From Guyparkeria sp016278265 (lineage in GTDB: Bacteria; Pseudomonadota; Gammaproteobacteria; Halothiobacillales; Halothiobacillaceae), in the NCBI RefSeq assembly GCF_044582145.1, contig NZ_JBDODO010000002.1: a stretch of DNA of 64,000 nucleotides; one strand, written 5' to 3'. Both the position numbers and the translations under genes were made by a program. Numbering within the stretch: the stretch's first letter is position 1; each line of letters starts with the position of its first letter. The notes under the pieces were generated by a model. That model saw nothing but the letters and a program-made list of their open reading frames with translations, was not told the DNA's origin and did not search any database. Below are positions 37,035 to 46,391 of this stretch, one piece after another.

Positions 37035-37357
37035 ACAACCTGAACCTCAAACCGCTGAAGAAGCTCGAGATCATCCTCGAGGGCGAGCACCAGGCCTTCG
37101 CCACCGACCTGCTTGATCGCGCCGGCGTGAAGGGCTACACCATTATCGGCAACCTCTCCGGCAAGGGCAGCCAGGGCTTTCACGAAGGTCACCTGATGTT
37201 CAACGAGGACGAGGTACTGATCATGATCATCGCCGCAGTGCCCGAGGAACTCGTCGAGCCGATCCTCGAAGGCTTCACGCCCTTCTTCAACAAGCACAGC
37301 GGCGTGGTCTTTATCTCCGACATCCAGGTCAGTCGCCTGGTGAAGTTCAAGGGCTGA
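37031..37357 (+). CDS. Carboxysome-associated PII-like protein
   Basis: This 108-residue protein has a PII fold: KKLEIILEGEHQAFATDLLDRAGVKGYTIIGNLSGKG, a T-loop stretch (HEGHLMFNEDEV) and a C-terminal SDIQVSRLVKFKG. Relatives next to DUF2309/NDH genes in carboxysome loci bind adenine nucleotides and bicarbonate rather than 2-oxoglutarate. A role in tuning DAB by energy or bicarbonate level is inferred. It overlaps the dabA stop. Confidence 0.85.
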   Translation: MNNLNLKPLKKLEIILEGEHQAFATDLLDRAGVKGYTIIGNLSGKGSQGFHEGHLMFNEDEVLIMIIAAVPEELVEPILEGFTPFFNKHSGVVFISDIQVSRLVKFKG

Positions 37358-37423
37358 TCACGCCGGGCCACAAGGCCGGCATCGCCCCGACCCAGACATC
37401 CAACCAGAATCCGAGAGTGCAAC

Positions 37424-38263
37424 ATGCTGTTTGATCAATCACCCCAGAGCGGCACCAGCAACGCGAACGCCGACGAATACCGCATCAAGACCGAGCCGTA
37501 CTACCGCACGGTTCACGACGAGGTCAATCTCTACGAGGCGGCCTACAAGGCGCGCATGCCGATGATGCTCAAGGGCCCGACCGGCTCGGGCAAGACCCGC
37601 TTCGTCGAGTACATGGCGTGGAAGCTGCAGCGTCCGCTGATCAGCGTGGCCTGTAACGAGGACATGACCGCCTCCGACCTGGTCGGTCGCCACCTGCTCG
37701 ACAAGGACGGCACCCGCTGGCAGGACGGCCCGCTGACCACGGCCGCCCGCATTGGCGCGATCTGCTACCTCGACGAGATCGTCGAGGCCCGCCAGGACAC
37801 CACCGTCGTCATTCACCCGCTGACCGACCACCGTCGCGTCCTGCCGCTGGAGAAGAAAGGCGAACTGGTCGAGGCCCACCCGGACTTCCAGATCGTCATC
37901 TCCTACAACCCGGGTTACCAGAACCTGATGAAGGATCTCAAGCAGTCGACCAAGCAGCGTTTCGGCGCGCTGGACTTCGACTACCCGGACCCGGAAACCG
38001 AGACCGAAATCGTCGCCCACGAGACCGGCGTCGACCGCGACACCGCCGGTAAGCTGGTCGAGATCGCCCAGCGTGCACGCAACCTCAAGGGCCACGGGCT
38101 GGACGAGGGCATCTCCACCCGCCTGCTCGTCTACGCAGGCCAGCTGATCGCCAAGGGCGTCGACCCGCGCGATGCCTGCTCCATGACCCTGGTCCGTCCG
38201 ATCACCGACGACCCGGACATGCGCGACACCCTCGACTCGGCCGTCGCCGCGTTCTTCTCGTAA
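37424..38263 (+). CDS. cbbQ: RuBisCO activase AAA+ ATPase CbbQ
   Basis: This 279-residue MoxR-type AAA+ protein has Walker A GPTGSGKT (residues about 48-55), Walker B ICYLDE near 108-113, and SYNPGYQ with sensor and RFGALDFDYP further on. With CbbO it frees inhibited RuBisCO using ATP. It ends the carboxysome/DAB locus and is followed by a 12-bp-stem terminator. Confidence 0.95.
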   Translation: MLFDQSPQSGTSNANADEYRIKTEPYYRTVHDEVNLYEAAYKARMPMMLKGPTGSGKTRFVEYMAWKLQRPLISVACNEDMTASDLVGRHLLDKDGTRWQDGPLTTAARIGAICYLDEIVEARQDTTVVIHPLTDHRRVLPLEKKGELVEAHPDFQIVISYNPGYQNLMKDLKQSTKQRFGALDFDYPDPETETEIVAHETGVDRDTAGKLVEIAQRARNLKGHGLDEGISTRLLVYAGQLIAKGVDPRDACSMTLVRPITDDPDMRDTLDSAVAAFFS

Positions 38264-38287
38264 CGATAAACGCCGGCCCGAACGAGA

Positions 38288-38316
38288 AACGCCCAGCCAT
38301 CTTGGCTGGGCGTTTT
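38288..38316 (+). terminator. Rho-independent terminator closing the carboxysome/DAB locus
   Basis: AACGCCCAGCCA (38288-38299) pairs perfectly with TGGCTGGGCGTT (38303-38314) around TCT, followed by T residues. On the minus strand the flanking A residues give a usable T-tract for the convergent DUF2141 gene. Confidence 0.93.
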
Positions 38317-38352
38317 ACTGTCTGGCAGGCGATTTAAAGCAGGATCGCTCGA

Positions 38353-38871
38353 TCAGTAATTCAGGCTGATCGTCATGTCCAGATTCTGCCCATCGTATGA
38401 AAAGCGGGCGTCTTCGAACGAAGGCGCACTCAACGTGGCGGTTACGTCGTTGGAAAACCCGTATCCCTCCGTGGGCACCCCCAGCCAGTTGGTCGCCAGC
38501 TTGCCGTCCAGGTTTTCGTCATGAATAACGGCCAGTGCATACCTCCCCGGCGGGATATCCAGAAAGTGGCAACGTGCCCGCGTGTCCTTAATTTCCAACA
38601 TCCCGATATTGGTCGCGGATTTCACGAACTCTTTTGGAAATCCCTCTGACGACTCGAAGAGCGCGCAGGCCACCTTGCCGGTGCTGTTGCGGATATCCAG
38701 GATAGTCACATGAATGCCCACGTAAGGTTCTTCCGCAAGCGCGATGGCGGGAGGATGCGCCACCGCCAGCAGGCCACATACGGTGATGTACCGCAAGCCC
38801 ATGGGGACCCGCCCTGCCAGGTCAGCGACCGTGGAGGTCAATGTGCATTGCTGATCAACTGACTCATTCAT
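38353..38871 (-). CDS. Secreted DUF2141 family protein
   Basis: This protein of 172 residues (start 38871, with GAGGTGGG upstream) or 149 residues (start 38802, MGLRYITVCGLLAVAHPPAIALAEEP, a cleaner signal peptide) has a DUF2141 core. Visible features are VTILDIRNSTGKVACALFESSEGFP and PPGRYALAVIHDENLDGKL, a small beta-sandwich found in exported proteins of unknown role. Base composition is clearly lower in G+C than the flanking genes, suggesting transfer. Confidence 0.75.
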   Translation of the reverse strand: MNESVDQQCTLTSTVADLAGRVPMGLRYITVCGLLAVAHPPAIALAEEPYVGIHVTILDIRNSTGKVACALFESSEGFPKEFVKSATNIGMLEIKDTRARCHFLDIPPGRYALAVIHDENLDGKLATNWLGVPTEGYGFSNDVTATLSAPSFEDARFSYDGQNLDMTISLNY

Positions 38872-39151
38872 AACCCACCTCGTGGCCCCGGCCTGCATCA
38901 TCTGATGTCACAGGACCATCGCCGGAATAAAGGCAAACCCCCAGTCATTTTCCGCTAGTCACGCAAACGTAAGGAACGAGCGGAAACGATCTACATTGTC
39001 GGACGGTGTTCGTGCCCACACAGTTCAATCGCCGAGACACGACGGGCAGACGAGTCGGTATGCCCAGTGGCGCGGAAGCTCAATGGCCACTGAATCTAGA
39101 TCCGGCCTCATCACACGAAGCTCGGACGGAAACGCGCCGAAGGCCGGAAAG

Positions 39152-39544
39152 TCATTCGGTCGTCTTGCCGTCAAAATGTTCGTCGTCAGCCTCCGCCTCC
39201 TCGGGGGTGTGGTGGACAACACCATCTCGGTGCTCGGGCGGTGCGTAGATTGTGTAGAGCTTGAGTGGAACGCTTCCCGTGTTGATGATGTTGTGCTTCG
39301 CTCCAGCCGGGACGATGACCGCGGAACCGGCTTTTATGGCGGTCCGCGCACCATCAATAATCGCTTCCCCCGTTCCTTCCTCTACACGAAAAAACTGATC
39401 GAGTTTGTGAACTTCCGCCCCGATCTCTTCCTTGGACTTTAACGACATGACAACCAGTTGGCAGTTTTTTGCCGTGTATAGCACCCGACGGAAATCGTCA
39501 TTTTTAACGGCAATGCTCTCGATGTCTTTTATAAAACCTTTCAT
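39152..39544 (-). CDS. Cupin-domain protein
   Basis: This 130-residue protein is a single-domain cupin: GAEVHKLDQFFRVEEGTGEAIIDG is motif 1 (H-x3-Q/E type) and PAGAKHNIINTGSVPLKLYTIYAPPEH motif 2, with metal-ligand His residues. Relatives include sugar-isomerase-like cupins; the substrate is unknown. The ATG at 39544 (MKGFIKDIES) has AAGGGG upstream. Low G+C compared with neighbours. Confidence 0.8.
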   Translation of the reverse strand: MKGFIKDIESIAVKNDDFRRVLYTAKNCQLVVMSLKSKEEIGAEVHKLDQFFRVEEGTGEAIIDGARTAIKAGSAVIVPAGAKHNIINTGSVPLKLYTIYAPPEHRDGVVHHTPEEAEADDEHFDGKTTE

Positions 39545-40301
39545 GATGTAACCCCTTCGAGTTGAACGACCGCAGTCGCGGACCACTTGACGTGCATCAT
39601 TGGCGCCGAAACTAAAAATAAACGCCCTAACCATCGCGTAACACCCCGCAGCGGCGCCGGACTGAGCAACGGGGTCGGCTCCAGAACACGGACTTGGCCT
39701 TGATGCCGGAGCGTTGTCTCTGGGCGTCATGCGGCTCATCCGCCGAGTAACGCTTTATCGCCCGCTTTTTGCAGCACAACGCCGCGCCCCTGCCGACCGC
39801 GAGATCCCGGATCACCGTGGCCTTAAAATCTTCTGAGCCGCTGGTGCCGGAAGCGCCTCACGGTGAGTGATATAACAGCATAGTCTTTGCGCGACGGAAC
39901 GGGACTCGTCTTCTCGACAAGGGTTGGCGCGGCTTCTGGATTGTCTCCGCCGCGACGTCCACTGACGGCATACAGGCAACCGGACCGAGCAGGCCTGCGT
40001 TCACTGGATTCAATCCTTCATGCTCTAGCCGAGCAAGAATTGCCAGTGCGGCGTTGCGCTTCCGGGCCCTTTCTCTGAACCGATTCACCACGACACCCAC
40101 TTCGGCTCGGCGCGCAATCCGGCTCAGTGACGTTCCGAGCGCACCCTGTCAGGAAGGCAACAAACACGGAGATTCCTTCCATGTCTCGACCACCTCCATG
40201 AAGCCCAGGTGAGAACCGACGGTTCGGAATTGGTTGCTGCCAACCCATTTTTCAGACGTTATCTAGCACCGGGGTTGGCGTGGTGACCGGGCCACCAAAC
40301 G
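39545..40301. other. Intergenic stretch with no supported gene
   Basis: About 750 bases between the cupin gene and the rhlE terminator. Short open frames on both strands lack ribosome-binding sites, recognisable motifs and codon-position bias. Nothing resembling an RNA gene was recognised. It belongs to the lower-GC, possibly inserted segment that begins after cbbQ. Confidence 0.5.
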
Positions 40302-40330
40302 AAAAACGCCCGGCTGATTAGCCGGGCGTT
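40302..40330 (-). terminator. Rho-independent terminator after rhlE
   Basis: On the minus strand AACGCCCGGCT (40330-40320) pairs with AGCCGGGCGTT (40315-40305) around a four-base loop and is followed by T residues (40306-40302). It lies about 50 bases beyond the rhlE stop. Its stem resembles that of the terminator after cbbQ. Confidence 0.9.
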
Positions 40331-40379
40331 GCTTTTAGTGCTGTCACGTCGGCCGAGGCCGACGAGCTAGCGGGGAGGC

Positions 40380-41744
40380 TTAGCGGTTGCCGCTGCGACC
40401 ACCGCCACCGCCGCTGCGTGCACCACGGCCACCGGGACGACCACCCGGGCCACCACGACCGCCGCCACCGGGGCCGCGTCCCTGACCACCGCCGGGTCCA
40501 CCGCGCGATCCGCCGGGCCGGCCACCACCGCCACCGCGACGATTACCGCCACCGGCGTTGTTGCGCCCGTTCGGGATCGGCTCGGGCTTGGCGTTCGGGT
40601 CCGGCTCGAAGCCGGGCACGACGTGGCGCGTGAGCTTCTGCTTGGTCAGGCGCTCGATATCGGCCAACAGCTTGTGCTCGTCGACACAGACCAGCGAGAT
40701 CGCCTCGCCGGACTCGCCCGCTCGGCCGGTGCGGCCGATGCGGTGGACATAGTCCTCGGCGACGTTGGGCAGTTCGAAGTTGACCACGTACGGCAAGTGA
40801 GCGATATCGATGCCGCGGGCGGCGATATCAGTGGCTGCCAACACGCGGATGGTGCCGCTCTTGAACGACTCCAGCGCCTTGGTGCGGGCCGTCTGGCTCT
40901 TGTTGCCGTGGATGGCCATCGCCGGGATGTCGCGCTTGGACAAGTACTCGGCCAGGCGGTTGGCGCCATGCTTGGTGCGGGTGAACACCAACACCTGTTG
41001 CCAGTCCTGGTCGATCAGCAATTCGGCCAGCAGTTCGCGTTTCTTGTCGCGATCGACCTCGTAGACCGACTGGCTCACCGCCTCGACCGTCGTATTGCGC
41101 GGCGTGACGGAGATCTCGGCCGGGCTGTCGAGCAGCTTGCCGGCCAGGGTGCGGATCTCGTCGGAGAAGGTGGCCGAGAACAGCAGGTTCTGGCGTTTCT
41201 CCGGCACGATCTTGAGGATCTTCTTGATGTCGTGGATGAAGCCCATGTCGAGCATGCGGTCGGCTTCGTCCAGCACCAGGATTTCGACCTGGGAGAGATC
41301 GACAGTGCGCTGGTTCTGGTGATCCAGCAAACGGCCCGGCGTGGCGACGAGGATGTCGACGCCCTTCTTGAGCTTGTCGATCTGCGGGTTGATGCCCACG
41401 CCACCGAACATGACCATCGATTTGAGCGGCAGATGGTGACCATAGTCGAGCACACTCTGCTCGACCTGGGCGGCCAACTCACGTGTCGGAGTGAGGATCA
41501 GCGCGCGAATCGGACGCTTGCCGCCCTTCTGGCCACCCTCCGGGTGCGTCTCCATCAGGCGTTCGAGCATCGGCAGGGTAAAGCCGGCGGTCTTGCCGGT
41601 ACCGGTCTGGGCCGCGGCGAGCAGATCCTTGCCGGAAAGTACGGCGGGGATGGCCTGAGCCTGGATGGGGGTCGGTTCGGTGTAGCCGCGTTCTTCGATG
41701 GCGCGCTGGAGTTCCGGGCGAAGGCCCAGTTCTGAAAACAACAT
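40380..41744 (-). CDS. rhlE: DEAD-box RNA helicase RhlE
   Basis: This 454-residue ATP-dependent RNA helicase has the Q motif (FSELGLRPELQRAIEERGYTEPTPIQ), Walker A AQTGTGKT near residue 46-53, DEAD near 156 and HRIGRTGRAGESG near 333-345. It ends in about 70 residues of Gly/Arg-rich low complexity (RGGGGGRPGGSRGG type) that bind RNA non-specifically. It likely acts in ribosome assembly or RNA turnover. AAGGA precedes the ATG and a 370-base leader region separates it from the divergent gene. Confidence 0.93.
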   Translation of the reverse strand: MLFSELGLRPELQRAIEERGYTEPTPIQAQAIPAVLSGKDLLAAAQTGTGKTAGFTLPMLERLMETHPEGGQKGGKRPIRALILTPTRELAAQVEQSVLDYGHHLPLKSMVMFGGVGINPQIDKLKKGVDILVATPGRLLDHQNQRTVDLSQVEILVLDEADRMLDMGFIHDIKKILKIVPEKRQNLLFSATFSDEIRTLAGKLLDSPAEISVTPRNTTVEAVSQSVYEVDRDKKRELLAELLIDQDWQQVLVFTRTKHGANRLAEYLSKRDIPAMAIHGNKSQTARTKALESFKSGTIRVLAATDIAARGIDIAHLPYVVNFELPNVAEDYVHRIGRTGRAGESGEAISLVCVDEHKLLADIERLTKQKLTRHVVPGFEPDPNAKPEPIPNGRNNAGGGNRRGGGGGRPGGSRGGPGGGQGRGPGGGGRGGPGGRPGGRGARSGGGGGRSGNR

Positions 41745-42121
41745 AGATATGATTTTCCTTGGGGACGAGAACGCTTAGCGCATGGAGGCCATGACAAACA
41801 ATGGCGTCTCGAATGGCGTGGCGTTTCCCGTCACACGGCCCCGGGAGGGGACGCACGCCAGTCGGCAAGGAAAACGCGGGGTTGATGGCATGTCGTGGAC
41901 ACATCATCAGTAATGAAATCGGCAGGACTGGTCAGACCGAGGCCGCGGAGCATAGCACCTTTCCCCTCAACGTGGGGAAACATCGCGTCAGCGGCGTTGG
42001 CAGGGCAATCGTCGCGCATGTTCGATCACGCATCCATCGCCGCGCCCGAGGCGGTCGCCAAGTCGGCCGACGGGTCGAACTGATAAACTCCAAGACCTAA
42101 ACCACGACAGACGGCAGGTTC
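41745..42121. other. Divergent intergenic region between rhlE and the DUF2058 gene
   Basis: These 377 bases contain no convincing gene. They must hold the promoters of both flanking genes and, for rhlE, perhaps a long 5' leader of the kind found on cold-induced helicase mRNAs. I could not pin a confident promoter. Confidence 0.45.
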
Positions 42122-42673
42122 ATGAGCAAGGCATCTCTTCAAGATCAGTTACTCAAGGCCGGCCTGGCCAAGAAGAGCGGCAAGCAGCCCAAGCAGAAAA
42201 AGTCTGCCTGGGGGCGCGTCAATCGCCACGACAAGGACGCGAACACCAAACCGCACGCGGAAATCGAGGCGGCCAAGAAGGCGGCCGCCGAGAAACTCGA
42301 GCGCGAGCGCGAGCAGGCACGCGAAACCAGCGCACGCCAACGCGGAGAAGAACTGCGTCGCGCCCAGCGTGCCGAGATCCGCCAACTGATCCTCGACCAC
42401 GCCGAAAGGCTGGCCAGCCACGGCGAGCCGTTCTACTTCATCGATCAGGGACGGGTGTTGAGCCTGCCGGTCGACGGCCGTCTGCGACGCGGCCTGGCCA
42501 CCCGAAAATTGCGCCTGGCGATCTGGGAAAAACGCTACTACATCGTCTCGGCATCCACTGCCGAGAAGATCGCCCAGCGCGACCCGGCCTTTCTGCTCGC
42601 CCTCCCCAGCGGCGGCGAGATCCGCGATCCGGCCTATGCCGAGTTCACCGTGCCCGACGACCTGATCTGGTAA
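42122..42673 (+). CDS. DUF2058 family protein (YaiL-like)
   Basis: This 183-residue soluble protein has a highly basic N-terminus (KAGLAKKSGKQPKQKKSAWGR), a charged helical or coiled-coil stretch (about 45-100) and a compact C-terminal domain ending PDDLIW. This layout is that of the YaiL/DUF2058 family, probably RNA- or ribosome-associated. No enzyme motif is visible. Confidence 0.85.
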   Translation: MSKASLQDQLLKAGLAKKSGKQPKQKKSAWGRVNRHDKDANTKPHAEIEAAKKAAAEKLEREREQARETSARQRGEELRRAQRAEIRQLILDHAERLASHGEPFYFIDQGRVLSLPVDGRLRRGLATRKLRLAIWEKRYYIVSASTAEKIAQRDPAFLLALPSGGEIRDPAYAEFTVPDDLIW

Positions 42674-42839
42674 TTCTTCCCTCGCCTGGATCACGCCTTC
42701 CTCTCGGCACCTGCCGGAAAGACCAAGCTCCCGGAAACGAACCGAACCGTCGATCCGCCTGTCCAACGAGTCGGACGACGAGGGCGATGAACGATCCGGT
42801 GACGCGCACCCGCCCCGTATACCCCGCGGGAGGACCGCC

Positions 42840-43898
42840 ATGAATGGCATCAAGAAAAGAAGCGTGGCCTTGAGCCTGATCGCGGTAATCGTGGTCCTGC
42901 TGATCGTCGGGCGCGCCTACCTGCCTTACTGGGTCACCGACTACCTGAATGCTCAGATCACCGCCCTCAACGGCTACGGTGGTTCGATACAGGACGTGGA
43001 CATTCATCTGTGGCGCGGCGCCGGTTCCATTCACGGCCTCGAGATCCGCAAGCACGGGGGCGAACGGAACGAGCCCTTCGTCGCCGCGGAAACCATCGAT
43101 CTATCGGTGGAATGGAGCGCGCTACTCGATGGCGCGGTGGTCGGCGCAATCGACATCCACGGCGCGGATCTCAATTTCTCCAAACGCCAGCACGGCCAGG
43201 GCGAAAATTGGGAACGTGTGGTGAACGCCTGGTCGCCGTTGGACATCAACCGGCTCGCACTGCATGGCGGCCGGGTGGCGTACATCGATTACAGCGCCGA
43301 GCCGAATATCCACCTGTATATCGATGACATCGACGCCCAAGTGACGAATCTGCGCAACGTGACGGACGGCGACATCGCCCTGCCCTCCCATCTGAGCATC
43401 AAAGGTCAGTCGGTCGGTGGCGGCGAGTTGACGGTCGACGGCAGACTGAACATGATTAAGTCGATACCCGATTTCGACATTAACCTTGAACTGCAGGACG
43501 CCTCGCTACCCGCCTTCAATGACTACACCAAGGCCGCGGCCGCGGTCGACTTCGAAAGCGGCACCGTCGGCCTGTTTTCGGAGCTGGCGGCAGCAGACGG
43601 GAGACTGACCGGTTATGTAAAGGTGGTGGCCACCGACGTTTCACTGGTCAACCTGCGCAAAGGCGGCCAGAACCCGATCAATGCCTTATGGGAATCGGCC
43701 GTCTCCGTGTTCATGGAGGTCTTCGAAAACCAGCCGGAGGACCAGTTCGCCTTCAGCATCCCGATCGAGGGGAATCTGGACGACCCGGATCGAGGCACCT
43801 GGGCCGCCTTCCTGAGCATCTTCGACAATGCCTTTGGTCAGGCCTTCACGCGAGATACGGAGGGCAGGATCCACTTCGAGGAATTGTTGGAAGACTGA
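42840..43898 (+). CDS. DUF748/AsmA-like membrane-anchored protein
   Basis: This 352-residue protein has one N-terminal membrane anchor (about 8-27) followed by a long beta-rich periplasmic part of the AsmA/DUF748 type (WRGAGSIHGLEIRKHGG, GRLNMIKSIPDFDINLEL). Large relatives move lipids between membranes; this is a short member. The ATG at 42840 has GGGAGGA upstream. Convergent with the patatin-like gene. Confidence 0.75.
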   Translation: MNGIKKRSVALSLIAVIVVLLIVGRAYLPYWVTDYLNAQITALNGYGGSIQDVDIHLWRGAGSIHGLEIRKHGGERNEPFVAAETIDLSVEWSALLDGAVVGAIDIHGADLNFSKRQHGQGENWERVVNAWSPLDINRLALHGGRVAYIDYSAEPNIHLYIDDIDAQVTNLRNVTDGDIALPSHLSIKGQSVGGGELTVDGRLNMIKSIPDFDINLELQDASLPAFNDYTKAAAAVDFESGTVGLFSELAAADGRLTGYVKVVATDVSLVNLRKGGQNPINALWESAVSVFMEVFENQPEDQFAFSIPIEGNLDDPDRGTWAAFLSIFDNAFGQAFTRDTEGRIHFEELLED

Positions 43899-43917
43899 CG
43901 CCCCTAGGAAAAGGTGA

Positions 43918-44859
43918 TCACGAGCGGTTCTTCTCGCCGACCTCATCGACCAATTTCGAATCCTCAAGCGCCCGACGCGCCGCCTCATAGCCTTTCTCGA
44001 TTGCCTCGTCGGCACGCTCGAATTCGAGCAGGCCGATGTGCGATAGCCTCGGCGAAATCATCAGTTCGGGCGGGTCTCCGGCCATGCGGCTGCGGGTGAT
44101 GCGGTCCTGCATGATGTTGATCGCGCCGGCCATCACGTCAAGCATGCCGGGCGTGGGCTCGTCCTTGTCGCGTTCTTCCAGCCACTTACCGATCCGGCCA
44201 TCGAGCAGGCGCTCGTCCAGGTCGTCGACCCACTTGCGCAGGCCGCTCTCGTTGTCGGTGTCGTGCCGCGCCGCGCCACGGATGTCACGCACGTGCCGAC
44301 CGACCAGATCGCTGTTGAGGTTCACGGCGATCACCACGTCCGCACCCAACGCCCGACACAGCGACACCGGCACCGGGTCAGTCAGCCCGCCATCGACCAG
44401 CCAACGGCCCTGGTTGCGCACCGGCGACATCAACCCGGGCACGGCAATCGAGGCGTGCACGGCGTCAATCAGGCTGCCCTCGCGCAGCCATACCTCACGG
44501 CCCGCCTCGAGGTCAGTCGCGACCGCCGCGAACGGCACCCGCAGCTTCTCGATATCGACCGGCTCGACCTGCTTGGCCAACGAGCGCATCAGGTCGTCAC
44601 CCTCGATCAGCCCGCCACCCAACCGGATATCCAGCAGGCGCATCACGTCCAGGGAGCGTATGCCGCGCGCCCAGGCCTCGAGCTTGTCCAGGGATTCCCC
44701 GGCATAACCGGCCCCGACCAGCGCGCCGAAGGAGCAGCCGGCCACCATCGCCGGGCGGATACCGGCCTCTTCCAGGGCGTGGATCACGCCGATGTGCGCC
44801 CAGCCGCGGGCCGCTCCGCTGCCGAGCGCCAGGCCGATTGTGGGTTTGCCGTCGATCAT
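43918..44859 (-). CDS. Patatin-like phospholipase family protein (RssA-like)
   Basis: This 313-residue predicted serine lipase has an oxyanion GSGAARG (residues about 13-19), the nucleophile elbow GCSFG near 42-46 and the catalytic Asp in VDGGLTDPVPV near 155-165, a complete Ser-Asp dyad. No signal peptide is present, so it resembles cytoplasmic RssA/YchK-type members. Substrate unknown. Confidence 0.87.
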   Translation of the reverse strand: MIDGKPTIGLALGSGAARGWAHIGVIHALEEAGIRPAMVAGCSFGALVGAGYAGESLDKLEAWARGIRSLDVMRLLDIRLGGGLIEGDDLMRSLAKQVEPVDIEKLRVPFAAVATDLEAGREVWLREGSLIDAVHASIAVPGLMSPVRNQGRWLVDGGLTDPVPVSLCRALGADVVIAVNLNSDLVGRHVRDIRGAARHDTDNESGLRKWVDDLDERLLDGRIGKWLEERDKDEPTPGMLDVMAGAINIMQDRITRSRMAGDPPELMISPRLSHIGLLEFERADEAIEKGYEAARRALEDSKLVDEVGEKNRS

Positions 44860-45151
44860 CGTTTCGTTTCCTGTGCTTCCAGCGAAACACCCGCCTCTGT
44901 GGCGGGTGGTGTTTCAGACATGTCGTGCCCTGGGACAGTCCGCGGGGCTTGACGAGCGAACGTGCCATGGCATTCGCGCAGCCCCGTCCCTGCCGATCAA
45001 TCGTACACCGGGGTCAGGGCTGGCCGTCGTTCTGGCAGCCCATCAACAAGAGGAAACGCAAGCGCAACGACTCGATGCTCGGCCGCAAGGTGCCGTTATC
45101 GACCCTAACGCCCATGTAGGGCGCGTGCTGGGGTACCAGCAGCCCGTTCCC

Positions 45152-45403
45152 CTACTCCCTCAAGGCGCGGATCAACTCGTCCTTGTCCATCTTTGAGCGT
45201 CCCTCGATGCCCACTTCCTGGGCCTTGTCGTATAGCTCTTCCTTGGTCCAGTTCTCGTAACGGCCGCTCTCGCCACCGCGGCGAGCGGCCTGGGTGCGGT
45301 CGCTGTTCGCAATCCGCGCCGCCTTTTCCTTGCTCATTCCCTCATCACGCAGCGCTTCGTACTGTTCGTCGTCTTTGATGCTCTTGCCGTGGTTCTTGGT
45401 CAT
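45152..45403 (-). CDS. Small protein with a Rho N-terminal-like (SAP-type) motif
   Basis: This 83-residue protein begins MTKNHGKSIKDDEQYEALRDEGMSKEKAARIAN and ends with YENWTKEELYDKAQEVGIEGRSKMDKDELIRALRE, a helix-extension-helix similar to Rho N-terminal/SAP modules that bind nucleic acid. The start is ATG 45403; an upstream in-frame extension to 45478 is not supported. Function unknown. Confidence 0.75.
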   Translation of the reverse strand: MTKNHGKSIKDDEQYEALRDEGMSKEKAARIANSDRTQAARRGGESGRYENWTKEELYDKAQEVGIEGRSKMDKDELIRALRE

Positions 45404-46391
45404 TGCCTTACTTCCCCCAGTCAGCCATGCAGAAAGCCCGAAGCCGCCTCCGTACTGCAAGAAACTGCCCCGGCCCAAGTCGACCGATGTGTACGCCGAA
45501 GCGCATAGGGCCGGACTCTTTGTGCGGTGCGACCAAGCATCCGCCAGTCGGATGCTTTAGCACACTCAACCGCTGGCGGCCTGATCGATCGGCGAGCCGT
45601 CATCTATAGGCTCAATGATAGGCCTTCCCAGAGAACATTTGCCCCACTCCAAACGACCCAGCACGCGGAGAGGGACTGCACTTTAAACGTGCACGACTGC
45701 GACGTAGCGCCTCACCGCCTTTGCACCCAGAAGAGCATGAAAGGTCTCTGGACGAGTGATTATTAAGGGCCCGGGGTGACGCCTGGCAGTGTCGAGCAGC
45801 ACCAAAGCGACGCTATCCGCGCCCATCTGTTAGGCAGGGGCGCACGTCGCTTTTCCACCAGCGCCGACTTCTTGCGCTACGGCGATGCGTAGTCGATTCC
45901 CTAGCCGCGCCAAATCATCTCCGCACACGACGGCCTCCGTCGCCTCCATGTGACAAAGAGAGGGCAGCCAGCAACCGGCCCGCCCCGGCACCGCTCTCTC
46001 GATGGAGCGCAGACCGCCTTCAGGGCGACAAGGTGGCGTTCGGCCGAACCCCGACCTCGGCACCACAACAGATCGTTTATTCCCACCGTCACCCACCGGG
46101 TGCCCCCGTTCGGTCGATCTCCCCTCACTTGACGTTGACACTCGGAGTGGCCGGCCCGTTGGCATGGCCTCGATAGCCATCCGGACCAGTGCAACCAGGA
46201 TGAGACCCAGAGGCTGCCAGAAAAAGCGCGCCAAGAGGGCGCCCTCGGATGCCGCTCGGCGAGCAGCCACATATCCGGCTCGCGTTGTCTAGGCTCTATC
46301 CATAACTTTCCCGATTCGTGCGGCACAGACGAAGGTGTTGCTAAGACCGAGTCGACCCAACCATTCATTTCGCCCGAATCAGAGGTGCCCC
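45404..46391. other. Nearly 1 kb without a supported gene
   Basis: Open frames on both strands (for example minus-strand frames between about 45830 and 46370) have no ribosome-binding sites, motifs or usual codon bias. G+C dips around 45600-45770. No tRNA, CRISPR or clear mobile-element end was recognised. The right part must contain the promoter of the ATP-grasp gene. Confidence 0.5.

Noticed and set aside
38922..38946. GGAATAAA-like sequence resembling the ECF -35 element
   Set aside because: No CGTC-type -10 at the 16-base spacing seen in the sigma/dsrE region.
39627..40248. Short frames on both strands between the cupin and rhlE genes
   Set aside because: No ribosome-binding sites, motifs or codon-position bias; mutually overlapping frames.
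45830..46370. Two overlapping minus-strand frames (146 and 155 codons) upstream of the ATP-grasp gene
   Set aside because: Trp- and Arg-rich sequences with no similarity to known transposases or other families; probably noise in a noncoding stretch.
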